Source: Triops longicaudatus (Eukaryota; Arthropoda; Branchiopoda; Notostraca; Triopsidae). Taken from it: DNA of 64,000 nucleotides. The DNA lies in contig JAGQDJ010000136.1 in assembly GCA_022885665.1 (NCBI GenBank), positions 62,001 through 126,000 on the forward strand, read 5' to 3'. The position numbers and the translations under genes are program-made. How positions within the stretch are numbered: the stretch's first letter is position 1; each line of letters starts with the position of its first letter. Positions 14,154 through 26,500 of this stretch are shown here, in pieces. Under the pieces are notes generated by a model. That model saw nothing but the letters and a program-made list of their open reading frames with translations, did not search any database and was not told where the DNA came from.

Positions 14154-15519
14154 ATGGCTGATTTCTTATTCACGTATCAGTGAACTTTTTAAGCGCATTC
14201 CGTAGGCATGATTCGGTGCTAGATTTTTTGCACTCTGTGCACGAACGGGCTTCAAATGGCAATGCTGTGTCTCTGATGCGAAACAGAGCTTAGAAAAAAG
14301 GGCAAAAAATCATTTTGCGCTAGCCTAAGCTCATTGCATTGGAACGCGCTATTAGCTAACTTGTTTTTTTTTTAGATGTTTTCATAACATTTGTTCGATC
14401 GGTCAACTTGCCTAACGCGATTCCATAAAATAGATTGGACAACTTCAAATAGTGTTGAGCGCACAGATCGTATATGAGATTTTATCAATCAAATGCGAAA
14501 TGTGCCGGGAAATTCTAGCGTTTCTCCAGCGGTGAAAGCTTCCGAAGGCAGGTTTTGACGCACTACCTGAAAAAATCCACCGAAGGGCCAAGATTTGTGG
14601 TTTTGATAAGTGACGAATAAAATGGTTTCTACGAGGGTAATGCGTCGTAGTTTTCAGCGTTGAAGCAACTCTCTGGACTAGGGGCAAGTTTTTTCTTTAA
14701 CATTGCATCTCAACATCAGACCGAGCCTCATCTTCGTCAGATCTGTCACCGCAGGACATATATCTTTTCCTAAACTTAACAACCATCTGAAATTTTCGAA
14801 CTTTTGAGCCTGAAAAACCATGAAATAAATAAAACGGCCAAGATTGAGAGATTATTGAAAAATAAAGTACCAAATGCTCATTTACACATTTCAAAGCCTT
14901 TTTGTTTACTTTTCCAAAAATGTACATGTCTTACCAACTAAACATAACGGAATGCCTATTATCAGCCTCCCCAGGACAAAAATTTGAAAAAAAGAACAAA
15001 AAACTGGAAACATGCTGAAAGACGCGTATTCAAAGTCTTTTCACTACACATAACACACTCCCTTATTTATCTTTTCCGGAAACAAACCCTTGTCACGTGT
15101 CTAAATCTCAACATTTGTAACACCCCACCACTACGAACTCAAAACTGCCAAATAAAACAAATTCATGCCAGTTTCATTTTTCAGCTCCAAAATCCGATTC
15201 AAAACATCATCATAATAAAGACCATAAGACTTATAATTCCTTTTTTGGTCCCCCACATAAACGAAAAGAAAGTCCTGAAGAAACCGTAAGACATTTTACA
15301 CGGAAAATTGACACTAAACACGAGGGAAATATTTACAACATTTTTTTTGCAACAATAACAATGAGAAGTATTGACCCTGTCATGCATAATTTTGCCCGTT
15401 TGCTTAAGGATTTTTTGGAGGGTAAAAAGGGGGCAGGGGAGTTGGCTATATTGCTCACCGATTGTTATATTAAAACCCGCCTTCTACAACCACTAAAAAA
15501 ACGACGAACTATCATCCAA

Positions 15520-15600
15520 TCACAGGAATCCCATATCCAACGCGTTGTACAAAGCCACGATGTCTGTATGACTCGAAATTCGCCAAAATGGGAAATTGAG
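15520..15600 (-). CDS. eya: eya terminal coding exon
   Basis: This 81-nt exon lies 2.27 kb from exon 13 and is too short to stand out as a reading frame. It follows a clean acceptor (tcttccgcag) and reads [20 protein letters not shown], then LDMGFL and TGA. That is the diagnostic Eya C-terminus. Exon 13 ends in phase 0 (AAKQ), so the join is in frame. The homologous vertebrate end is [13 protein letters not shown], with LELEYL at the terminus. Confidence 0.93.
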   Translation of the reverse strand, partial: LNFPFWRISSHTDIVALYNALDMGFL

Positions 15601-17434
15601 CTGCGGAAGAAAAAGAAAACAGACATTAGTTAGCATAACCAACCATTTCGGCATTAATTAGTCTAATAATGTACAAACGGGCACCGAAAAGGAAACACTT
15701 GGGCGACAAAAAGTGAAAGTGTGCGAGCTACCAGCGTTTATTTTCGTAAAACTGTCACGTTCCCTTCTCCCCTTTTTTCGTTTTCCTTTTTCCGTATTAA
15801 AGTAGCTAACCTTCACCTTAATTTCTAAGTGTTCCCAAATAAGCCATATGCAAGCCACTTTTGTTTTCCTTTTCCTTCCGGGACTTGGTTTGGAATTAAT
15901 GAAATGGAAAGTGAAAACCCGTAACGGAAGTCGTTACCCAAACGGGAAGAAAAACGTCTTCGGGCACATGCCACGGCAACGTGAAACTTGACTGAAACGA
16001 AGGTTAGATCCATCTGAAATATATACTAAATAATGCTAAATAATTTAATTTCATTTTGTACGAAAAGATGTAGGATAAGATACATTTATTCCTATAATGA
16101 TTTACACGTTTTGTAGTGAAATTGGGTATCATTTCCTCACCTTGAAAAGACAAATCGTTGTCAGGTCTCTAATAATATTTCCTGTACTTGTTTCCCCAAA
16201 CACTTTTGACTAATAATGTAAGTTTAGGCCAGATTCATTTTCTATCCCATTGAGCGTCTCCTTCCCGTAAGGGACAAAGAAAGGAATCACGTTACGCAAA
16301 AAGAATGCCACAATGTTCTTGTCTGCAACGCCTACACTAATTATCCCGAGTGTTGGGGCAAAGATTTCACAAGCTGACGATATGATTATTATTCAGTCAT
16401 AAACAACCACAATGCAAGTTTTTCCTACGGTGCGGCATCTTTCTTCATCGTATCTATTTTTATGGCTTCCCGGGATTTTCTTCGACAAAATATTATTATC
16501 GCTAAGTCGGACCGGCAGGTTACATTTCCGTTCCAAGTTTTGCTCAACAGGTGAGTAACATGTTAAGTTAACACGGCACACCTGTGCGGTGAGCAAGCGA
16601 GAACGAAAAGAAACGGACTCCATGGGTAAGCACAGTTTTATTCCCCTGCATTTTCACATAATGATCGCCGAGATGATGCCTGTATGGGTTCTTAATGTAC
16701 CGACAGCCGAGTATCGGCATGAAAGTACTACACGGGCAAAAAGTTATACCCATAACCCGACTGAGAAAGTTTGAAACAACGCTTCAACACGAACTCGCTT
16801 CAAGATGGAAACAAAAAGTTATAAATAAACAGAAATAAAACAAACAAAAATAAGTAAAATAAATAAAATAAAAAGCCAATAAAACGTAAGTAAATAAAGT
16901 TTACAAATATTCAATAAGAAAATATGGTCGGCCGCGTAATATATATATATATATATATATATGTAAAAAAATACAATCGCATTCTAAACGATGTTAAATA
17001 TTGTGAAAGAAATCAGAGACTAAAATAGGTAAATTTCTGAGTTTCGTCTACCACATGTTTTCTACATTTACTATTATTTTTGTAAATTTGCTAATTATTT
17101 CAATTACATTTATTATAGTAAGTTATATTAAGTTACTAATTTATTAAATTTATATATAATTATTTAATTATTTTAATTTATATTTACTATTTTTACTACT
17201 AGTTTTTAACCTATTTGCTGTTATTTAAATGTGTATACAACTTCGACATCAGCCAACGTCTTGTAATTAACCCCCCCCCCCTTCCTACCTCCCCCCCAAC
17301 CCTTTCCCCAAGTGTACTAAGTACACTCCTCTTTTGATTCATATGTTTGTTATTTAAGTTATTTTTGTTGTTTTTTTTTCCCTTGACTGTATATAACCGT
17401 TTTACCGCAATAGGCGAAAGCCTACGCGGTCAGT

Positions 17435-17471
<37 letters not shown>

Positions 17472-17496
17472 NNNNNNNNNNNNNNNNNNNNNNNNN

Positions 17497-17531
<35 letters not shown>

Positions 17532-20500
17532 CATATTCGAGAAAAAAATGCTCACGCTATTTGAAAAAAATAATAATATTGAAGAATAGAAAAAAATATT
17601 GAAGATTCTTTTCCGAGTTTCTTCCACCTGATCTAGGTCTGTGATCTGTTTTAGAACGTCCCTTAATTGTGAGTCGTTGTCAAACTCGTCTTGTCCTTCC
17701 TTGCATCCCTCCCGCTTCATTTCTCTCTCGATGTTGGGAGAGAGGAAGAGGATTCCTACTTACATTCCTACGCATGACCTCATTCACGGACATCTGTGTT
17801 AAAAACTTGTCCCTTTTCCTTCTTTTTCTCTGATTGTTTCTTTTTCTCTCGTCTATGGGTTTTTACCTGTTTGGCGGCAACTTCCTCGTCTTTCCTGTCG
17901 CCGATGACGACATATGTGCACTTGCGGCCAAACCGGGAAACGATGCGATCGAAACTGCTTTCTTTCCCTGCACAGAAACAAAATTGGCCAATTAATTCTA
18001 CATCCCACTTGGGCCATTGATATACTAAGATTTTTCCTAGGAAATATGGCTAGTAATTAAGGATGAGCCACGAAGCGAAAATTACAGTGTAGTTGCTAGT
18101 AACGTCCGACATCTACTTAAACTCGTTACCAGAAGGGCCAACAAACATTACATTTACGCCTCATTATTAACACGACTCAGAACATTGTAATCGACACGAA
18201 ACACGCAATATTAAAGAAAGAAAAATAAATGGGTAAATAAACGGGAGAACTGGGAATCAAGTAAAAAAGTAGAGAAAGACTAGACACAAAGACACAACGA
18301 CTGAAAAATAACTAAACGAACACTGGTGAACGAACACAATAAAATTCTTGGATAAATAGAGATACATTATCGACGCAGGCATTCCATGTTAAACCCCTAA
18401 AATTCTTGTTTGCAATACATTACCTTCGGCTGTTACTATTTTTTCAGACTATAGTTAAATTACTTTGCCACTTCATAACAATCCGAAAAATAAATTCCAT
18501 TTAACGAAATAATGTCAATTTAATAAAAATCAATTCGATATATTAAAACTAATTCGATAAAAATATAAATAATTCGGTTAAATAAAAATAAATGCTATTT
18601 AATCAAACTAATTCGATAAACAAAAATTCGGTAAATAAAATTTGTATCATTCGATAAATAAATTATGAATAGTTCGGTTAAATATAAACATAGTTCAATT
18701 TAATGTCCAAAATGATGCCACGCAATTATAATTCAACAACAAAAAACTACGAACGAGAAGAAATAAGTAATAAATGAAGAACTGTTTAAGGCAGAAAAAA
18801 TGCTAACGCAAACGGAAAGCTCACGATGAATTATTTCAAATGATACCCGAGATAAACGTCAACATAATGATGAAAAAAATAATAAAAAATTATGACGTCG
18901 ATGGTATAGTTTGACACTAAGATAGACATTAAAAAAAAAAAAAAAATACCGACTCACCAATTTTGGTAGCACTGTAGATATTCTCAATCGGGAAGATGCC
19001 ACCCAAGCCGAAAATCAGGACTTTGCTGAGGGCAGGTACGAGCTGCGTTGATGTCACCAAGACGTTGACGCAATTCGATCTGTTGACAAAAAAAAAAGTA
19101 AAAAAAAATCCCGGGGTTAAGAAATTTTATGACCGAAATCCATTCACACTCAGAAGTCACTCTTTCGTAATCCAAAACCAGCTTTCTGACGTCACCAAGT
19201 TCAACAGCCTCTTCAGAGGCAATTCAGCTTTATTTCTTCCAGTAAAATTAATCCTTTAATAAATTTTAGTACAAAATGAGAATGTTCGAACCACAAAGTC
19301 CTTTAAACCTTTTAAGGGAAAAACGCAAAATTCCTAACTGGGAAATCCGGTTTTAGCGACAAGATTGAAACCGAAGGTTTGCAAGGTTTTTGCATGTACG
19401 TAACTCTTCGAATCAGCAAGGCAGTTACATAATCGTCCAGGTGACACGTTTCTACAAAAGGATACACCCAAGACGGATCTCCCCTTCTTGTTACATGAAA
19501 CTGTATAGTTTAACTACATTGACTTTTTGCGTGCTTTCTTTGTACCTTGTCTTAATTTTTTATTATTTTTTTGAAGTTTTCATTCGACTACTTTGCATGT
19601 AGAGTAGTCAATCTATAGTTTTCTCTACGTAGTTCTTTCTTTTCTGCCCAGAAGAAATGTAACTGAGTAGTAACTTTAAACGAACCCGACTCGTTTTTAT
19701 CTGAATAGTGACACTCATAGCTTCTTCTTCCTCCTTTTCGGGGATTGTTTCTTTCTTCTTCGCGTTCCGGAGTTTAAGACTATTAAGTTCTATAGCATTG
19801 ACAAGACCCATAAATAACAACGAACATTCTGAAAAGGTGCGAGATTTTTTTTCTGTCGGGAGCGGTACGTGATTTAACTTCATGTGTGTTCTTTGACCGG
19901 TTTTTTTACCCTTTTGGCACGGTTTACAAACCGAACTCCGTGAAAGGAACACCAGACCACGGTAACTATCATCCCGAAGAACTACATGCTCATCACGCCG
20001 AAAGCTCCGTTTCTCGAACAAGATTGTGTGAAAAGCGTGAAAGACACCGAAAGTGTCCACATATTCAGCTTGCTGCCGAACTAATGAAATATTCATTAGA
20101 ATACACGGTTTGATTGACACGCCGAAACGTTCAAAGCTTCGGAAAGTCAGTTGACGGAATTCGTGTCTCGTGTTACATCTGTAATTAAACGATTCAACTC
20201 GCTTGAAAAGAGTACAACGCCTTTTGTTGTTTGAAGGCTAAATCGCTTAAGCGAGTATGAAACGACAGCTGCTTTTTCACGCTTAGCAGAGCTGGTATCG
20301 CTATAATCGTGACGAAAAACCCACGAGTTTTACTCACCAGCTATAAAAGATTTCATTGAAAACAAAACGTGAAATGTCGCCTCATTAGCTACAAAAATCT
20401 GTCGTGTAATTACTTTCAAAGCACACGACTGCAAAGAAATGTCTTAACGCTGGCCTATTGTCCAAAAAATATTTTTTGTAGTGTGTTCGTGCTGAGATTA

Positions 20501-23500
20501 TCACTGACCCTCTATTTGAAAGAAGGAATATATATGTATATGTACAAGGGACAAGGTTTCAAAAGGTAAAAGGTACAAAGTTCCTGATTCACAAGAATTA
20601 GCCAGTTAGGTGATATTCTCATGGGCAATAATAAAGGCCAAGCAAAGATTCTCTCCATTATATTACAGTTCAATAAACAATGAAAACTAAAACTGAAAAC
20701 TAAATAAAATAAATGTAGGCATGTGTATCCGTGCTTGTTTTGGTAGTCGTTGATAAAGCTTCTTTGATTTTTATTTATATTTTGTTTCATTATTTTTTTT
20801 TTTATTTTTTTATTTTGATTATTTTTTAATTTATTTTTTGTATATTTTTTTATTTTATTTATTTATTATTATTTTTTATTTATTTATTTATTATTTATTT
20901 TTTATTATGTTTTACTTATTTTTTAAATTAAATGTATTTTTTATTCATTAATTGATAAACTGACATTTCGATTCACAGAATCAGATAATCACACTTACCG
21001 GGAATTGATAAGAGCAAGGCACTTGATGACAAGCGTGAGCCAATTGTCGGTTAATACTTCAATATCTTGTCGAACTTGCATCCATTGTTCTCGCTTTGTT
21101 GGGCCCAATAACGCTTCAATGCACAAACAAGGTCGAAAGTTATGAAATCAATTAATCAGAAAATTGAAAAAAATTGAAATACAAAAATACACTAAAAATA
21201 AAATTTTTTTAAAAAAACAAGTGAAATTAAGAACTGGTTTTAACGTACCACCGACATTGTTCCGGTACGTATTGTAAATTTCTTTGATTGTTCGATACCG
21301 GAACGCTAACTTTCGCATCCAGTCCACGCCACCTCGCACTCCAGTGGCTAAACAAATATTCGCATTGGAAGCAGCGGCATGAAATCCATCAGCCGCAAAA
21401 TTGTAATTGCTACAAGTTCACAAAAACATTAACTGGATAAATATACAGCTTTTGAATAAAATACCTTAATTCTTGGCCATTGTCGTCTGAAGACACGTCG
21501 TCCACATGCACCTGATCACATTCCTAAAATTAAAGAAAATAATTAGAATTTCGTCTAAAAAGTCTCATATTGACTTCAAGTTATCGTCTATAAATTAAAT
21601 ACATTTCATTCTTATACAAAAATTACTCCCACTTTCCTCTTTCCTATACTCGTTTTTAGCGAGTTTTAACATTATTTTTCGTGAAATGAATTGGCAATAT
21701 TTTGTTTCGCCAGTTTCTAGTGTAATCCACCTTCAAAATAAAAAATAGTCAGAATTTATTAAAACGAAATCCTCTGCGACAATAACGTAACTTGTACAAC
21801 GTCTAATTCTACGGAAAAGTTACAAGTAAAGAAACCGAAAAAAAGGCATCTTTGCAAGAAAGCGAAAACGGCTGTTACGGGAAAACGCCACGAAAATCAC
21901 GTATGAACTGTAAAGCCTCTTTATCTGGCACGAATTTCGGTAGAAACCTTTTTTCAACCCGGCTGACTAATTGATCTCTTCAAAGATAACAGGAAAAGGC
22001 TTTCGTGCAACTTGGCTCGTAGGTTATTAGCCTGCTTTAACATTACCTAACCTTCCTCCGTTACTTTTTTCATTTCTAGTTAAAGCCTTCGTAACTAAAG
22101 AACGGTTCCATTCTGAAACACACTCCAAGCTGAAGGAGCAACGTATTCCGTTCATAAGACAGGTGTGGCCAAAGGTTGCCTTTCCGTCTGGCTCCGTCAA
22201 CTACCTAAACATGTTTTGGCTCTGCCAACCAAAATGTCTCTCCCCTCGAAAAAAAGAAAAAGATACTGCGGTTGAATCCAGACAGCGGGTGGCTCAGCAA
22301 CGATCAAGAATTTTTGAGGGTAAAGCGAACCGGAAGAGCCCGAAACCCAGCCAACTATTTAAACTCACTGTCTCATCTCGGATCATATTTTATAAAAACA
22401 CCACACTCACAGAAATCATAAACCCAACCTTTTTTCACAACTAGAAACCATATATTTTTCAAATTTTTATGTCGCAAGTTCTCATGAATCACTTTTACTA
22501 TGAATATTTTCTTGTTCTATTCCCTTTTTCATTTAATTTTTATTTTCGGAATATTTAGTGTAACTAAACAAAATAAGGTTTTATTTTCCCTATATAATTG
22601 CATTATATAACCCTTGCATTCTTCCTATGCATCTTTTAATTTAAGGAGTGGTATATTGTACTATTATTAAATTATTGAATTTGTGTTAAGCATTTGTATT
22701 GAACCAACAGTATTTTTTCAATTAGTTTCAAAATATATTGAAATACGTGTTTAAATATTTATTTTTTAAAAATGTACTGAAATATTTATTTTTCAAAATG
22801 TATTGAAACATTTATTTTTCAAAATGCATTGAAATATTTATTTTTAAAAATGTATTGGAATATTTATTTCTAAAAATATATTTAAATATATATTTTAAAA
22901 TATATCTAAAAATATTTTATATATAAAAATCATGGCTTTTTGAAGACCAGATTTGGAGGGTGATATGTTGGAAAAGGCGCAAAAACCGGAGAAACGAAAG
23001 GTTGGAAGAGATTAGAATACAGCCTCAGCTGGTGGGGTCATTGGACCCTTATGGAGATGTGCGAATGGTGGTAGGGTAAGGGTAGGGAAAAAAAGCCATT
23101 TTAGGTTTGAAAACTCGTGAAAAAGCCGACGTGAAAAATTAACATGTATGAAGGTTCAGGGATTCCTCCATTATCGTACGACTTTGCAGGAAAATCCCTT
23201 TTTTTTCACCGTCTGAATGATTCACCCAAAAAGAGGGAAGGAGGCACAAATTCTTCAATGAGACGATCCCAGTTTGTACCGAGGGGGCGCAATGGGTTTG
23301 TCCCCTTAAAACCCAGCCTTTCATCATTAACCTTTTCAACCCACTTACGAACCGAGCCTTCAGTCGTCCTACTGTTCTTTTTATCCGAAAGTTTGACTAA
23401 TGAAGACGTTTTTTAAGTAATTCATTGACCTTACGCTTTGAACGCACAAAAAGACGATATGCGGAACCTTTGAATGGAAATATATGAGCGTAATTTCTCA

Positions 23501-26500
23501 TAAGAATGAAGGCCACGCTAATGCGTAACTTATTAAGCACGCGATATGCTTACAGCAACATTTAAAATTATGTTGTAAAAAATTATCTCATAATTTTGAA
23601 TTTTAAAAACTCAAGTCGAAATGTTGAATTATTTTTTCAAATGTATTGTAAAATTTCGAATAATTTTGCGTTTACTAACAGAATGTTAAGTTTTGTTGCA
23701 GAATTTTGACTTCTTATCTAGAATTCTGGTATTAGAATTTTCAAGCTTTGTAGTAACATTTCAAGTTTTAATAGGAGATTTCGTTTTATTGAGAAAAACT
23801 TTGAGTTCTAGAAAAGAAATTTGAACTTGTGGAATTTCGATTTTAAAAAGATTTTTTTTACTGTATAATAAAAATTCAAGTCTTATTTTTAGAATTTCGA
23901 AGTCAGAAACACAATTCTGAGTTCTACAGCAGCACTTCAAGTTTTAGACTTGAACACGGATTCTACTGTGGAGTTTTTGTTCGGCAAAAGTGTTTACTCG
24001 TGACGTGGTTCGAAATTCGTGACGGAAAGTGCGAAACGGGGCAAAAAATGATAATTTTGTGGCTCTGTAATTTAGGAAACAAAATCGCTTATTTGATTTT
24101 ACAACTTTCGACTGTTTTTTAACCAAACTTATACAAAAACGAGGGTTACAGTAACGATTTTCACTTGCACTTGATGTTATCAATGTATTCTTCAACAACA
24201 TGTTGTCCAGAATACGAGCTCAGTTGAATAATCAATGACTCAAGCTTAAAACTGAACGTTTCTAGGAAAACGTAGGCCGTTAAACTTTTCAAGGTCGTAC
24301 AGTTCACTTATAAAATATCTTGCTAGGAAAGTCGTAAATCCTCCTCCATTCAAGAATTTTTATCACTATTTGTTAGCTAAAATGGTTATAAATGCTGTCT
24401 ATTTTACTCTTCCTCCAACGTTGACTATTCAGCTGTTACAGTTAATTCATACCGTAAGTAACTATACTTTTACACGCATCACATTGTATAATAATAGACA
24501 CATTAAATTATACAATATACAATTACATTATTATACATTAGGTGCTATTCACCGCGTTTCGTTTTAATAAATTGTAAGCTCAGGCTTTCGTCTATTGCCC
24601 TCTGTTTATCAATTACAAACAGGATTTTACATTGAACGCAGATACGATTCGATGTTTGTGAGAATTGATTTTTTTTAGGGGGGAGAGTTGGTTTCGATTT
24701 CGCAGTTTCTTCGTATTTCGTATACGATGGAACAGTAATTCGTTTATTGTAATTTTCATTTTTCTTTTAAAGGGAAAGTGAATTTTCTCCGCACGGCAAG
24801 GTACCTACCAACCCTTTCGAACACATATTCAAGACGGGGAACTTGGGCCCCGCAAAAGAAAAATGTCTAGACCGTAATGCTTGATTAAGGAGTGTTGCGA
24901 ATGTAACTAGAGCGCGGTGCTACTGAGCTTGTCTGGAGAAGGAAAATGGAAAGTTATCAGTTGGCGAGTGGCAGAGATCCGAAACTTTCTCGAGATTAGG
25001 GAGAAAAGGAAACTGACACAAAACCGGAGAAACGAGACCAGCTTACACATAGTTCATTTAAATAACGAATACCAACAGGTGTGTCTTGCCTTTATTCATA
25101 CTTACGTAGCGGCATCGGCGCTATGACTCACCAAAGCTTCGATGAAGTACATTAAAACTTACTCACCTCTAAGTCATTGAAGAAAAAATGCGTATCCGCC
25201 AAGTGAAATATGAGCGATTCGATATTCAACCCAAGTTGCACAGCAGTAGGCGCATCCTGCGAAAGAACAAAGCCAAACATGAGCGTCTTTATCTACGTCA
25301 AACATTCACCGACGTTGTATAATAATGTAACACGTGTGTTCATAATTACAATAGCTTGAAAAAACTAGTACTCCGAAGTAAAATAGCTTTGAAAAAAAAA
25401 TCGTGAATATTAAAAAGCCGAAAATGAAAATTCTTTCGAGCTTGCCGGTTCCCAAGCGCCACACGAGCGGCATCTTGTGGCCTGTTACCGATATAATATC
25501 AAGCGATCTTGTGCATAGTAACTAACGCGCTCACTAGATGGCGTGAACTATCCTCTTTCTATTAAAAACTTTAATGGCTTTTGTTCGATTGATTCGAGCT
25601 CATCTAACCACGGAAGTTTTTTCGTTATTATCAATATTTACCAAAGAAAACTGGATGATCTAATGAAGTATGCAGTTGCAGTTATAATCAAATGGACAAA
25701 ACAAAAATTACTGTCCATTTTTGTCAGGACGAATGCGATGGAAAGCGGGTAGGATACAATTAAATAATATTATATAAAATGAATACAATTATAAAGCTTG
25801 GTCGTTTCTAGTTATGTAATTGCTGAACTAAGTACTAGTGTAGGCTTGAAGTTTGCTTCGGTATTTTACCGATGTCCAGTGACTGGCGCTCAGATGAGCG
25901 TTGTCCATTGAGAAATGGCAAAATTTGATTCATTTTTCCTTACCTTGCCAAACCTCGTAGCATAGCTTCCTGAGAGCAAAGAATGGAATATAATAATGGT
26001 TTCGTCCAAATCCCACACAAAGACTCGGTCCAGATTCGTTTCAGGATCGGGAGAAGGATTGGCTTGGCGTCGGCTTCGACTTCTTCCACTTCGGTTAGGG
26101 TTACCTGAAACCATATTGGGTGCACATATTAAGAATGCTGAAGTTAAAATACCGGGAAATCTTTTTCTCTTTATAATTGCGTGCTAGCTGAAAGGCAGCA
26201 CAGGAATGAAACGAGGAAAGAACGTGTTGGATTACAAAGCGTGAAAATACCAAATTAAGTTCTTCTTCTTCTGACTGAACTCTGAACTTCCTCACTACGC
26301 TCTCGATACAAAGGGTGACGAGAGAAAAAGAAAAGATCGAAAGAATGCTGATTTGCAAGATTTGCCTTTACAACACCAACAAGGCGTCAAATAGCTAAAG
26401 AGAGATCCAATTCAAAAGACGTAAGCGTTTTCCGTCTTCTAAACAAGAGGCCCGACAAACAACAAAGGATCGCAAAATTAAATCACAGCAATGAATTGTT

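Larger units (their letters stand above)
3725..15519. other. gene-poor region between the signal-peptide exon and eya
   Basis: About 11.8 kb with no supported coding exon. It holds the eya 3' UTR (right end), probably the leader exon of the signal-peptide gene, homopolymers, one Tigger-like element (8448-8602), a TTA microsatellite, and GC-richer islands near 7230-7420, 10240-10430, 11080-11250 and 13870-14110. Short reading frames here look like chance. Confidence 0.5.
15601..17866 (-). other. eya intron 13
   Basis: Separates VVIGD exon 13 from the terminal PFWR exon. It holds the N gap, an AT microsatellite, C-rich tracts at 17271-17300, and an open, hydrophilic reading frame at about 17595-17720. 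Confidence 0.85.
21524..25166 (-). other. eya intron 8, the longest intron
   Basis: 3.6 kb between the NDLE and ECDQVH exons. It contains two tandem arrays (22730-22930 and 23560-23950) and no supported exon. Confidence 0.85.

Noticed and set aside
15361..15633. 90-codon plus-strand frame over the eya terminal exon
   Set aside because: It is antisense to the real eya exon and has no independent support.
19608..20120. 170-codon open frame on the minus strand within eya intron 11/12 region
   Set aside because: It lies next to the eya exon at 19079-18958 but lacks splice-phase fit, domains or family resemblance. Lys/Glu-rich translation arises from A-rich DNA.
22163..22444. 93-codon plus-strand frame in eya intron 8
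   Set aside because: Starts at GTG, is opposite to eya, and shows no motif; likely chance.
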